The notes: a model not told the origin generated them from the letters alone. A DNA stretch of 13,446 nt from an uncultured Oscillospiraceae bacterium (GCA_934572445.1 CAKTLD010000044.1:1-13446), one strand, 5' to 3'; shown: positions 1 through 7,202, counted from the first letter of the stretch. A program made the numbers and translations.

Positions 1-564
1 CTCGGTCAGGACCTTCTTGCACTCCTTGAACTGCGCGGTCTTGCCCGCGTCCATCATGTTGTTGATGTAGGTGTTGATCTTACGGCCCTTGATGCCCTCT
101 AAGTCATAGCCGACGGACATATTGAAAATAAAGCCGTTGGGATCGCCGAAGCCGTAGACCTTGCTCATGATCTTGAGCGCGCACCAAGCCTTGATATATT
201 CGTCCTGCGCCTGCGGCACGGTCAGCTCGGTCGACCACTCCTGGTTGTAGCCCTCGTCGGCGGCGAGGATGCAGGGACGGGGAACGCAGGCGGCGAGCTC
301 CGCACCGTCCATCTTCTGAACGGTCTTGACCTCGAAAAAGCGTGCGCCCGCGGCATAGGCCGCGATAATGTTCTGCGCGAGCTGGCTGTTGGGGCCGGCG
401 GCGGGGCCGAACGGCGTTTCGATGCGCTCGCCGAAGATCGGCAGGCTCTTGCCGCCTGCATGATAGTGCTTATGAACGCCGAACACGTCGCCGCACTGGG
501 CGTATTCGGTCGTGACCCAGTTCATCAGAGAGTCGAACGGGATGGGATACATTTTTTCAGACAT
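1..564 (-). CDS. ygfK: YgfK-family putative selenate reductase / oxidoreductase subunit (N-terminal part)
   Basis: Only the first 188 codons are present; the gene runs off the window at base 1. The start is the ATG at 564-562, preceded by an AGAAAGGAGA ribosome binding site. The translation opens MSEKMYPIPFDSLMNW and carries FGERIETPFGPAAGPNSQLA, FFEVKTVQ, EWSTELTVPQAQDEYIKAW and FNMSVGYDLEGIKG. These match the flavin-binding, dihydropyrimidine-dehydrogenase-like N-terminal barrel of E. coli YgfK, a protein of about 1030 residues that also has Fe-S and NAD(P)/FAD domains, which would lie outside this window. It starts 24 bases after ssnA on the same strand, so the two are probably co-transcribed. 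In E. coli the family sits with ssnA and xdhD in a cluster tied to purine catabolism by molybdenum (possibly selenium) hydroxylases. The annotated 'selenate reductase' activity is poorly proven; an electron-transfer role with a hydroxylase is an equally likely reading. Confidence 0.9.
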   Translation of the reverse strand, partial: MSEKMYPIPFDSLMNWVTTEYAQCGDVFGVHKHYHAGGKSLPIFGERIETPFGPAAGPNSQLAQNIIAAYAAGARFFEVKTVQKMDGAELAACVPRPCILAADEGYNQEWSTELTVPQAQDEYIKAWCALKIMSKVYGFGDPNGFIFNMSVGYDLEGIKGRKINTYINNMMDAGKTAQFKECKKVLTE

Positions 565-588
565 GGAAGTTCTCCTTTCTGTGTTCGA

Positions 589-1932
589 TCAATATTCCTC
601 GCCGTTGAGGGAGGTCCAGAGCTTCTTGGCCGCTTCGAGGATGTGAGCGTTTTCAGCCTCCTCGTCGATACCGACGAGCTCGCGGTCGAGCATCAGCACC
701 TTGCCGGCGGCAATGGTCGTCTGGCACTGGCGGCCGGTCATGCCGAAGATCATGTGGCCGTCGATGTTTGCATCGGAGAACGGAGTGAACGGCTTATAGT
801 CCATGACGATGATGTCCGCCGCCGCGCCGGCTTTGAGCACGCCGAGCTGGTCGGGGAAGTACTTTGCGCCGATTTTCGCGTTGTTTTTGAAGAGCATGTC
901 CGTCACCTCGCACCAGCCGACATTCGGCAGGCAGTTCTGGCTGCGCTGAGAGCAGAGGGCGACCTTGAGGGACTCAAGCATGTCGTTCGTGTAGGCGTCG
1001 GTGCCCATGCCGAGAAGGATGCCGCGCTTATAGAGTTGGATCACAGGGCAGATGCCGATGGCGTTGCCCATGTTGGATTCCGGATTGTTCACGACCATCG
1101 TGCCGGTCTCCTTGATGATCTCCATCTCGGCGGTGTTGACGTGGATGCAGTGGCCGAGAATGGTCCTGGGGCCGAGGATACCGTGGTCCTGCAGGCGCTG
1201 GACGGGGCGGCGGCCATAGTTCTGGAGGGAATCGTACACATCGTTCATGCCCTCGGACACATGGATGTGGTAGCCCGTGCGGCCGTTGTTGGCTGCGACC
1301 ATGCGGTCGAAGGTCTTATCCGAGATCGTGAACAGCGCGTGGCCGCCGAACATCGCCGCGAGCATCGGGTCCTTATTCTTCTCGCACTCAGTGATGAAAT
1401 CCGCATTCTCCTGAATGGCCTGCAGGCACTTTTCCTCGCCGTCGCGGTCAGAGACCTCATAGCAGAGGCAGGAGCGAAGCCCCAGGCGCTTGCTCTCCTC
1501 GGCAATCGTGTGGAGCGTGCCGGGGATCTCGCCGTAGGAGGCGTGATGGTCGAAGATCGTCGTCACGCCCTGCTTGATGGAGTCGATATAGAGCGCGGCG
1601 GCGGATGCTCTCGTGCCGTCCATCATCAGATGACGGTCAATGGCCCACCAGGTGCCGTCAAGCACCTCGTAGAAGTTCGTGGGATTGTTGCCCTTGATGG
1701 ACAGACCGCGGGCAAGGGCGGAATAGATATGCGTGTGCGCATTGATGAACGCGGGCATGATCACGCCGCCCTTGGCGTCGATGATCTCGGCGTCAGGATA
1801 CTTTGCGCGCAGCGCGGCCTCTTCGCCCACCTCGGCGATCTTCGTGCCCTCGAAGGCGACGGCGCCGTGCTCGTAATAGCCGCGGCCTTCCGCGTCGCGC
1901 GTGATGAGCCTGCCGTTGGTGATAAGCTTCAT
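589..1932 (-). CDS. ssnA: SsnA-family putative aminohydrolase (amidohydrolase superfamily)
   Basis: A 447-residue metal-dependent hydrolase of the TRZ/ATZ amidohydrolase branch, close to the usual SsnA length of about 440. I chose the ATG at 1932 because an AAAGGAGGA site lies just upstream and the N-terminus MKLITNGRLITRD is the family beta-sandwich start; an open frame reaches 2079 but lies in the leader. Visible metal/catalytic residues are the HxH at His66 and His68 (NAHTH), HIH at 222-224, His261 (LGHCIH) and Asp312 (GMGTDAYTND). The family is related to guanine deaminase and chlorohydrolases; the SsnA substrate is not established but the gene clusters with purine catabolism. It lies 24 bases upstream of ygfK, the opposite order to E. 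coli. The long leader at 1933-2095 suggests control by transcription attenuation. The identification is firm, the substrate is not. Confidence 0.93.
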   Translation of the reverse strand: MKLITNGRLITRDAEGRGYYEHGAVAFEGTKIAEVGEEAALRAKYPDAEIIDAKGGVIMPAFINAHTHIYSALARGLSIKGNNPTNFYEVLDGTWWAIDRHLMMDGTRASAAALYIDSIKQGVTTIFDHHASYGEIPGTLHTIAEESKRLGLRSCLCYEVSDRDGEEKCLQAIQENADFITECEKNKDPMLAAMFGGHALFTISDKTFDRMVAANNGRTGYHIHVSEGMNDVYDSLQNYGRRPVQRLQDHGILGPRTILGHCIHVNTAEMEIIKETGTMVVNNPESNMGNAIGICPVIQLYKRGILLGMGTDAYTNDMLESLKVALCSQRSQNCLPNVGWCEVTDMLFKNNAKIGAKYFPDQLGVLKAGAAADIIVMDYKPFTPFSDANIDGHMIFGMTGRQCQTTIAAGKVLMLDRELVGIDEEAENAHILEAAKKLWTSLNGEEY

Positions 1933-2095
1933 TTGCTGGTCCTCCTTTTGTTCTTCCCGGCAGCGCTTCCTTTCCCGCCGCTTGCCACGGCGATGCTGGG
2001 AAAAGAAAAAGCGCTTCCCCGTACAGGCCGGAAGCACTCCTGCTTGCAGGAGTGATAGTTCAGCCCGTGCGCGAAGCACTTCGTTGCAGCTACCG
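1933..2095 (-). promoter_or_regulatory. Structured ssnA leader: candidate riboswitch/attenuator of unrecognised class
   Basis: The leader read on the minus strand can form a 6-bp stem P1 (2063-2068 with 2023-2028, ACGGGC with GCCUGU, one wobble). P1 encloses an asymmetric internal loop and a perfect 9-bp hairpin P2 (2046-2054 with 2035-2043). The following Rho-independent terminator uses 2030-2037 as its 5' arm, so it takes the last three bases of P2 and has the P1 3' strand in its loop. P1/P2 and the terminator therefore compete, the layout of a transcriptional ON switch. I did not recognise a known class. The structure is seen by hand-pairing; regulation and ligand are inference. Confidence 0.5.
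2001..2037 (-). terminator. Rho-independent terminator inside the ssnA leader
   Basis: On the minus strand an 8-bp stem (GUGCUUCC at 2037-2030 with GGAAGCGC at 2018-2011, one G-U pair) closes an 11-base loop. It is followed directly by the U-rich run TTTTTCTTTT at 2010-2001. It lies about 70 bases before the ssnA start, so it would stop transcription before the gene unless an alternative fold prevails. Confidence 0.7.
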
Positions 2096-2174
2096 ATACA
2101 ATATTTGCAAAATTATTTTACAGGAAACGCGAACAAAATGCACGTTTTTTCCGTCTAAGCAGGTGTAGAAAATG

Positions 2175-2196
2175 ATAAAAGGATTTTGTGCAATCC
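2175..2196 (-). terminator. Weak terminator after the 6S-like RNA
   Basis: A 5-bp stem GGATT/AATCC (2181-2185 with 2192-2196) with a 6-base loop is followed on the minus strand by TTTTATCATTTT. It sits 15-20 bases beyond the closing helix of the 6S-like RNA and before the ssnA leader. The stem is short, so it may be a processing or partial termination site. Confidence 0.45.
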
Positions 2197-2204
2197 GTCG
2201 AGCG

Positions 2205-2412
2205 CAGAAAAGTGCCCCGCGATGGCCGTGTAAGCCCCGCCAAACCTGCACCTTCTGGAACAGGTGGGTCGCCTCTGTCCGGTTTTACTGCTTCCAACTT
2301 CCAACCGCAGAAGGCAGTCGGGAGGCCTGCAAACCACCGGAACGTACCGGCGTCCCTTATGACGAAATGTGGGTTTATAAAGAACTTATCACGCACCCCG
2401 CAGGGCATCTTC
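2205..2412 (-). ncRNA. ssrS: Probable 6S RNA
   Basis: No credible protein fits here, but the minus strand folds into a long rod. A 9-bp closing helix pairs 2407-2399 (TGCCCTGCG) with 2221-2213 (CGCGGGGCA). The next helix pairs CGTG-A-TAAG (2393-2385) with CTTACACG (2234-2227). An internal hairpin, ACCTG/CAGGT (2265-2261 with 2249-2245), lies on the 3' side of a large open centre. The 3' half contains GGAAGCAGTAAAACCGG followed by GGCGACCCACCTG, which lines up with the E. coli 6S segment GAAGCCUUAAAACUGCGACGAC. A length near 195-205 nt is typical. 6S RNA mimics an open promoter and holds the housekeeping RNA polymerase in stationary phase. A TAAACT -10 box lies at 2418-2413. SRP RNA was considered but its conserved GUCAGG apical motif is not seen. 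Confidence 0.72.
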
Positions 2413-2456
2413 AGTTTACCGCGTCCGGGCGGAAAAATCCGTCGCAACAGGGAAGC

Positions 2457-2747
2457 TTATTCCTCGTCGGCGAGGATCTGTTCCATGAACTGCTCGTAAA
2501 CGGTGTTCAGCTCATCCTCGTCGTCGATGGTGACGAGCATCTCTTCGCCGTTTTCCATCTGGCTCTTGAGGATGATGAGACCGTATTCCTCTTCATCCTC
2601 GCTGTCTTCGCTGCCTTCCTCGATCACAGGGAAGAAGGCCATATAGGTCGTGCCGTTGTGTTCGAGCGCATCGACGTATTCCAGCTCGATGTCGTTGCCC
2701 TCGTCATCGGTCAGCGTGATGAAATTGGGGCCGAAATCCTCACTCAT
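2457..2747 (-). CDS. DUF1292 (YrzB-family) small acidic protein
   Basis: A 96-residue, strongly acidic protein starting MSEDFGPNFITLTDDEGN. The pattern ITLTDDEGNDIELEYVDALEHNGTTYMAFFP, then an acidic linker rich in Glu and Asp, then EEYGLIILKSQ and MLVTIDDEDELNTVYEQFME, is the standard DUF1292/YrzB fold signature seen across Firmicutes. The start at 2747 is set by an AGGAGG site eleven bases upstream; the frame is open to 2819 but that part is promoter. No biochemical function is known for the family. In Bacillus it sits beside alaS and yrvK (yqgF); here it stands alone, divergent from the PBP gene and upstream of the 6S-like RNA. No clear terminator separates it from that RNA, so read-through is possible. 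Confidence 0.88.
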   Translation of the reverse strand: MSEDFGPNFITLTDDEGNDIELEYVDALEHNGTTYMAFFPVIEEGSEDSEDEEEYGLIILKSQMENGEEMLVTIDDEDELNTVYEQFMEQILADEE

Positions 2748-2778
2748 GGGGGACACCTCCTGATCGTTTCTGCTGCTT

Positions 2779-2807
2779 AGTATACCGCATGCCGCGCAAA
2801 AATGCAA
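2779..2807 (-). promoter_or_regulatory. Promoter of the DUF1292 gene
   Basis: On the minus strand TTGCAT (2807-2802) is followed after 17 bases by TATACT (2784-2779). The -10 box is 31 bases before the ATG. The -35 match is moderate, the -10 match is strong. Confidence 0.65.
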
Positions 2808-2814
2808 GACAAGA

Positions 2815-2843
2815 TACACACCCCTTGACAGCCATGCTATACT
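2815..2843 (+). promoter_or_regulatory. Possible promoter of the class A PBP gene
   Basis: TACACA (2815-2820) and TATACT (2838-2843) are spaced by 17 bases. A perfect TTGACA also lies at 2825-2830 but has no well-spaced -10 box. The site is divergent from the DUF1292 promoter, separated by fewer than ten bases, so the two may be mutually affected. Confidence 0.45.
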
Positions 2844-2911
2844 ATATTCTGTATCAACATGGAAAGCTATGCGCTTTGGCGCATTTTACTTCACAAAGGA
2901 GGAGGCGCATT

Positions 2912-5494
2912 ATGGAAGAAAACCGCGCAGCCAGCCATACGCCCCACGAACAGAACCGTTCCCACCGGAAAAAGAAAAAGTCCGGTACGGTGTGGAAGGT
3001 CATCGGTACACTGTTTGCCATTGGCCTTGTGACGGGGCTTATGTTCATGGGCATCTTTATGGTCTATGTCAACACAGTGCTTGAGCCAGAACTGGACGTG
3101 GATATCTCGGCCTATACGCTCAAGCAGAGCTCGACGGTCTACTATCAGGACAAGGCCACGGGCGAGTGGCTGGAGTTGACGAAGCTCCACGGAACGGAAA
3201 ACCGCACGCTTGTGGACTTTGAGGATATTCCTGACCATGTGTGGAAAGCGCTGGTGTCGATCGAGGACGAGCGCTTTTTCGAACACGGGGGCGTTGACTG
3301 GAAGAGCACGGCGCGCGCCATTTTTGACAAGCTGACCGGCAGCTCCACCCGCGGCGGCTCGACGATCACGCAGCAGGTGATCAAGAACGCGACGGGCGAT
3401 AAGGACGTTACGATCAAGCGCAAGGTGACGGAGATCTTCCGCGCGCTGCGCCTTTCCAAGAATTACTCGCGGGATGAGATCCTTGAGACATATCTGAACC
3501 TTGTTTACTTCGGCAAGGGCAGCTACGGTATCGAGGCGGCGGCGGAAAGCTACTTCGGCAAGACCGTGGGCGAACTGACGGTCGCCGAGGCGGCGGCCAT
3601 CGTCGGCATCACGCAGAATCCGTATAAATACGATCCTTCCAAGGGCGACTGGTATCGCGAGCAGAACAAGGAACGCCAGCTCACAGTGCTCTACAAGATG
3701 CACGAGCTGGGCTACCTCGACGATGCGGAGTATGAGCAGGCGGAGAATGAAAAGCTCGTATTCACATGGGATGAGGATTATGTCCCGAAGGACGCGGGCG
3801 AAGCCGAGGCCATTTCCAACAGCGCCTACGACTCTTATTTTGTCGAGCGTATGTTCAACGACATTGTCGCCGACATGGTTGCGGAAAAGGGCTACGAGAC
3901 GGAAGTCGCCAAGACCATGCTCTACACCGGCGGCTACTCGATCTACTGCACAGTCGATCCCGAGATCCAGTCGATCGTCGAGAGCGTTTATGCCGACCGC
4001 AATAACTTGAACTACACCTCGTCCAAGGGCGAGCTGCTTCAGTCCGGCGCGACGATTATCGACAATTCCACCGGCAATATCGTGGCGGTCGCGGGCCGCG
4101 TGGGCGAGCGCGAGGGCCGTTTTCTTCTCGACTATTCGACCGTCGTGCGTCAGTGTGGTTCGGCGATCAAGCCGTTGAGCGTTTACGCTCCTGCGCTGGA
4201 CGCCGGCGTCATCACGCCCGCGAGCGTGATCGACGATTATCCCGTGCAGATGATGAACGACAGCGTGTGGCCCGTGAACGCCTATTCCGGCTACCGCAGT
4301 ATCATGACGCTGCAGGATGCCATCCGCAACTCATCCAACCCCACGGCGGTGCGCACCATCCAGGAGCTGACGCTTTCGGCCTCCTACACATTCATGACCG
4401 AGAAGCTGGGCTTCACCACGCTGACCAACGACGATATCACGGCGGCGGGCGCGCTGGCACTGGGCGGCCTTTCCAAGGGCGTGACCACACGCGAGATGGC
4501 GGCGGCGTACGCAAGCTTTGCCAACAGCGGTATCTATACCACGCCGCGTACCTACATCGAAGTCAAGGACCACAACGGCAATACGATCCTGGAGAACAAG
4601 ACCGAATCGCGCGTTGCGATGAAGGAGAGCACGGCATACGCGATGAATGAGCTGCTCAAGGAGGTCGTGAACAGCGGTACCGGTACGGGAGCGAAGTTCT
4701 CCGGTATGACCATCGCCGGTAAGACGGGCTCGACCAACAGCAACAACGACCGTTACTTCGTCGGTTACACGCCGTACTACACGGCAGCGGTCTGGGTGGG
4801 CTACAATACGCCCACGCGCATCGTGGCCAGCGGCAACCCTGCCGCCACCATGTGGAAGACCTTTATGAGCAGGATCCACGAGGGCCTGCCCAACAAGGAC
4901 TTCGATGTCAGCGGCAGCGATATGGAGAGTGTGACCGTCTGCACGCAGACGGGCCTGCTCCCGTCCGGCTCCTGCCCGACGCATACGGTCCGCGTGGCCA
5001 AGGGCAGTGCGCCTGCGCTGACCTGCGACGCGCACATCAGTGTCAGCATCTGTGCCGACACGGGCCTGTTGGCCTCGGAGTACTGCCCGAACGTGACGAG
5101 CCTCAACGTGCTCGACCTGAGCCAGCCGAACGTGAGCGAGGGCTGGGGCTACACGCGCGAGCAGGTCATCAAGCCGCTGAGCGCTTCGTCGCTGGCGACC
5201 TATCAGGCGCAGCTGGAGGAGGGCTTGATTTCCGCCATCCCCGAGGGCGAGGCGGTGAAGACCAACGACGGCACCGTGCAGCTCTACAGCGACGTGATGC
5301 ACTTGGGCGAATGTACCACGCACACCGCGCCGGAGTTCCCCTGGTGGCCGGACGGCCCGTCTGACGAAGATCCCGGCACGGTTCCCGACGACGGCAGCGG
5401 TACAGGCGATACCGGTGCGGGCGATAATGGCAGCTTCCTCGACTGGCTGCTGGGCAACGGCGGTGGGACCGCCGGAAGCGGCGACGGCAACTGA
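2912..5494 (+). CDS. Class A penicillin-binding protein (PBP1A-type transglycosylase/transpeptidase)
   Basis: This 860-residue bifunctional enzyme polymerises and crosslinks peptidoglycan outside the membrane. The start at 2912 follows an AAAGGAGGAGG site; the upstream open frame lacks one. Order of parts: a basic cytosolic head (HRKKKKSG), a membrane anchor at about residues 27-53, and a GT51 glycosyltransferase with catalytic Glu118 in SIEDERFFEH plus GGSTITQQVIKN and ILETYLNLVYFGKGSYGIEAA. The transpeptidase follows, with the SAIK active site (Ser417, Lys420), SSN at 474-476 and KTG at 604-606, so both activities look intact. The C-terminus has two related segments, CTQTGLLPSGSCP and CADTGLLASEYCP, each with two Cys, then a Gly/Asp-rich tail. 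Such Cys-flanked repeats are common in clostridial PBP1a; their role is unknown. Transcription appears monocistronic and ends at the strong hairpin downstream. Confidence 0.95.
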   Translation: MEENRAASHTPHEQNRSHRKKKKSGTVWKVIGTLFAIGLVTGLMFMGIFMVYVNTVLEPELDVDISAYTLKQSSTVYYQDKATGEWLELTKLHGTENRTLVDFEDIPDHVWKALVSIEDERFFEHGGVDWKSTARAIFDKLTGSSTRGGSTITQQVIKNATGDKDVTIKRKVTEIFRALRLSKNYSRDEILETYLNLVYFGKGSYGIEAAAESYFGKTVGELTVAEAAAIVGITQNPYKYDPSKGDWYREQNKERQLTVLYKMHELGYLDDAEYEQAENEKLVFTWDEDYVPKDAGEAEAISNSAYDSYFVERMFNDIVADMVAEKGYETEVAKTMLYTGGYSIYCTVDPEIQSIVESVYADRNNLNYTSSKGELLQSGATIIDNSTGNIVAVAGRVGEREGRFLLDYSTVVRQCGSAIKPLSVYAPALDAGVITPASVIDDYPVQMMNDSVWPVNAYSGYRSIMTLQDAIRNSSNPTAVRTIQELTLSASYTFMTEKLGFTTLTNDDITAAGALALGGLSKGVTTREMAAAYASFANSGIYTTPRTYIEVKDHNGNTILENKTESRVAMKESTAYAMNELLKEVVNSGTGTGAKFSGMTIAGKTGSTNSNNDRYFVGYTPYYTAAVWVGYNTPTRIVASGNPAATMWKTFMSRIHEGLPNKDFDVSGSDMESVTVCTQTGLLPSGSCPTHTVRVAKGSAPALTCDAHISVSICADTGLLASEYCPNVTSLNVLDLSQPNVSEGWGYTREQVIKPLSASSLATYQAQLEEGLISAIPEGEAVKTNDGTVQLYSDVMHLGECTTHTAPEFPWWPDGPSDEDPGTVPDDGSGTGDTGAGDNGSFLDWLLGNGGGTAGSGDGN

Positions 5495-5522
5495 CCGCGA
5501 AGATCGCGATAGCAAGAGGAAA

Positions 5523-5568
5523 AAGCATAAAAAGAGACGGCAGGGAGCTGCCGTCTCTTTTTATGCTT
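5523..5568. terminator. Bidirectional Rho-independent terminator
   Basis: A perfect 21-bp inverted repeat (5523-5543 with 5548-5568) has a 4-base GGAG loop. The GC-rich core is flanked by AAAAAG on one side and CTTTTT on the other, so it works on both strands. It ends the PBP gene (plus) and the convergent permease gene (minus); the TAA stop of the permease at 5563-5561 lies inside the stem. Confidence 0.93.
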
Positions 5569-6637
5569 CGCCCGCTGCGCTGCCGGTATGCCGGACGATC
5601 TGCGCGGCGAGCAGCAGGAGGAAGGGAAAGAGCACCATACCGGCGAGACCGAAGCTGCAAAAACCGATGTACATCGCAAACAGTGATGCCACCGGCGGCA
5701 GACCCGCCTGCGCAGAGATGAGCTTGGGTTCGAGCACGTTGCGTGTGATGAGCGTGCAGAGGTAGAGCGCGAGCAGAACGATCGCCTTGGGCGGAAAACC
5801 GAACAGCAGTGTGAACGCCGCCCACGGCACGAGCGCCGTGCCCGTGCCGAAGACGGGCAGCGCATCGAGCAGTGTGATAAGCAGGGCCAGCAGCAGCGCG
5901 TAGCGCTGGCGCATGAGGAGAAAGCCGCCCAGCAGCTCTAAAAACGTGATGGAGGAGAGCGTGAGCTGCGCACGCAGCCAGCGCGCGAGGGAGTGCGTTA
6001 CGCCGCTGCGCAGCAGGCGGAGCTTCTGCACCGTGCCGCCGGGCAGACGCCGTTTCACCGCCGTACAGAGGACCGGATACGATGCAGAGGTGAAAAAGAT
6101 AGCCAGCACGCAGGTGGCCACCGCCAGTGCGCCGCCCGGCAGGGCCGTGGCCGCCGAGGCGAGCCAGGCTACCGCGCGCGCGGACAGCGCACGCAGCAGG
6201 CTGTCCACATCACTGAGCGTTTTGGTGAGCTGCTCGTGAAGATAGATGCGCAGCCAGTCGGGACAGGCGGGGCTGCTGCGCTCCACACGTCCCAGCAGCT
6301 CCTCAATGGCCGCGGGTGCCACGTCAAGAAAAGCGGGTGCGGCAGTGAGCAGGGCGCTTGTCTGTCCCAGCAGCGTGGTCCAGAGCAGAGACAAGAGCCC
6401 GCCGAGCAGAAAAAGCAGCAGGAGCGTCAGCAGCAGGGCGGAGAAGCCCCGCCGGAAGTGCAGCCGGATCTGCATCCGCTGTACGAGCGGTTCGAAGCGC
6501 GCGGCGATGAACAGCGCCAGCAGGAACGGCAGGCACCATGGCAGCAGATACCGTATCAGCAGATAAAAGACCCCTGCCGCCGCGGCGGCGGAGAGCGAAA
6601 CGAGCAGAAAGCGGCACAGCCGCGCATCACTGAAAAT
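5561..6637 (-). CDS. AI-2E family transporter / permease, apparent ATT start
   Basis: The protein is very hydrophobic, with about seven or eight membrane segments, and has family hallmarks in the C-terminal half: LLALLITLLDALPVFGTGTALVPW, a long loop with NVLEPKLISAQAGLPP, and a last segment rich in Leu. The AI-2E family (PF01594) includes YtvI, YdiK and antiporter-like members; substrates are mostly unknown. The first in-frame ATG is at 6475, which would give 304 residues and cut off family-typical sequence (YLLPWCLPFLLALFIAARFE) upstream. The open frame runs back to a TGA at 6655-6653 and contains no ATG, GTG or TTG before 6475. A GGGAGG site lies eight bases before an ATT at 6637-6635, giving 358 residues, a normal family length. 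I therefore chose ATT; a sequencing error is the alternative. The family assignment is firm, the start is inferred. Confidence 0.8.
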   Translation of the reverse strand: MFSDARLCRFLLVSLSAAAAAGVFYLLIRYLLPWCLPFLLALFIAARFEPLVQRMQIRLHFRRGFSALLLTLLLLFLLGGLLSLLWTTLLGQTSALLTAAPAFLDVAPAAIEELLGRVERSSPACPDWLRIYLHEQLTKTLSDVDSLLRALSARAVAWLASAATALPGGALAVATCVLAIFFTSASYPVLCTAVKRRLPGGTVQKLRLLRSGVTHSLARWLRAQLTLSSITFLELLGGFLLMRQRYALLLALLITLLDALPVFGTGTALVPWAAFTLLFGFPPKAIVLLALYLCTLITRNVLEPKLISAQAGLPPVASLFAMYIGFCSFGLAGMVLFPFLLLLAAQIVRHTGSAAGEA

Positions 6638-6664
6638 TTCTCGTGCCTCCCTTCAAGAAAACAG

Positions 6665-6693
6665 TTGCATTGTGAAGTGACTTGTGCTAAAAT
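6665..6693 (+). promoter_or_regulatory. Promoter of the ACT-domain gene
   Basis: TTGCAT (6665-6670) and TAAAAT (6688-6693) are spaced by exactly 17 bases, 44 bases before the ATG at 6738, in the divergent gap next to the permease gene. I saw no equally clear promoter for the permease on the other strand. Confidence 0.65.
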
Positions 6694-6737
6694 ATCGCCA
6701 AATTAAAGACAAATGACCGCGAAGGAGATACAAAACC

Positions 6738-7178
6738 ATGACAGCAGCAACAAGATTTTACCTCGTCTCGGCAGAGGCCCTGCCTGAGATCTTCATCAAG
6801 GTGGCAGAGGCCAAGCGCATGCTCCAGTCCGGCGAGGTGCGTACGGCGGGCGATGCCGCCCGCGCTGTCGGCATCAGCCGCAGCGCATTTTATAAGTACC
6901 GCGACGCGGTACGCCCCTTTAACGATATGAAGACGGGCCGCATCATCACGTTTTACGCCATGCTCAAGAATAATCCCGGCGTGCTGTCAAATGTCCTCTC
7001 TATTTTTGCCAATTCCGGCGCCAATATACTCACGATCAACCAGAGCATCCCGACCAACGGCTGCGCTGCGGTGACGATCTCAGCGGAAACGTCGGAGATG
7101 CAGGAGCCCCTTGAGGAACTGATAGCACAGGCCGCGGGCCTGGAGGACGTGGTGCGTTTTGAGATCCTGGCTGCCTGA
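6738..7178 (+). CDS. pheB: ACT domain-containing protein, PheB / UPF0735 family
   Basis: A 146-residue protein starting MTAATRFYLVSAEALPE, with a GAAGGAGA site ten bases before the ATG. Residues 30-62 (SGEVRTAGDAARAVGISRSAFYKYRDAVRPF) form the helix-turn-helix-like element typical of PheB/UPF0735. Residues 69-146 form one ACT domain (ITFYAMLKNNPGVLSNVLSIFANSGANILTINQSIP). ACT domains bind small ligands, usually amino acids. PheB was once named chorismate mutase in Bacillus, but the family lacks the catalytic motif and is now regarded as a regulatory ACT protein often encoded beside hom/thrB or aspartokinase genes. Here it precedes an aspartate kinase that appears to be missing an ACT domain, so regulation of that enzyme in trans is an attractive but untested idea. 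A strong terminator follows. Confidence 0.9.
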   Translation: MTAATRFYLVSAEALPEIFIKVAEAKRMLQSGEVRTAGDAARAVGISRSAFYKYRDAVRPFNDMKTGRIITFYAMLKNNPGVLSNVLSIFANSGANILTINQSIPTNGCAAVTISAETSEMQEPLEELIAQAAGLEDVVRFEILAA

Positions 7179-7202
7179 ACGCTGACAAGACATCCGACAT
7201 AC

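Noticed and set aside
460..2055. 531-residue open frame on the plus strand opposite ssnA
   Set aside because: It mirrors the ssnA codon pattern in a GC-rich genome, is full of His/Val/Ala/Asp runs typical of antisense translation, lacks a ribosome binding site and matches no family I know.
2205..2412. SRP RNA as an alternative for the structured RNA
   Set aside because: GGAAGTTGGAAGCAG recalls the SRP apical loop, but the GUCAGG partner is missing, while the long closing helix and open centre fit 6S RNA.
2118..2447. Small minus-strand frame overlapping the 6S-like RNA
   Set aside because: It lacks a ribosome binding site and family-like sequence, and the region is better explained as structured RNA.
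2172..2780. Plus-strand open frame of 202 residues across the 6S-like RNA and opposite the DUF1292 gene
   Set aside because: Half of it is antisense to a recognisable DUF1292 gene and the rest overlaps a structured RNA; it has no start signal.
4331..5515. 394-residue minus-strand frame opposite the PBP transpeptidase domain
   Set aside because: Arg/His/Ala/Val-rich shadow of a well-supported gene, with no family motifs.
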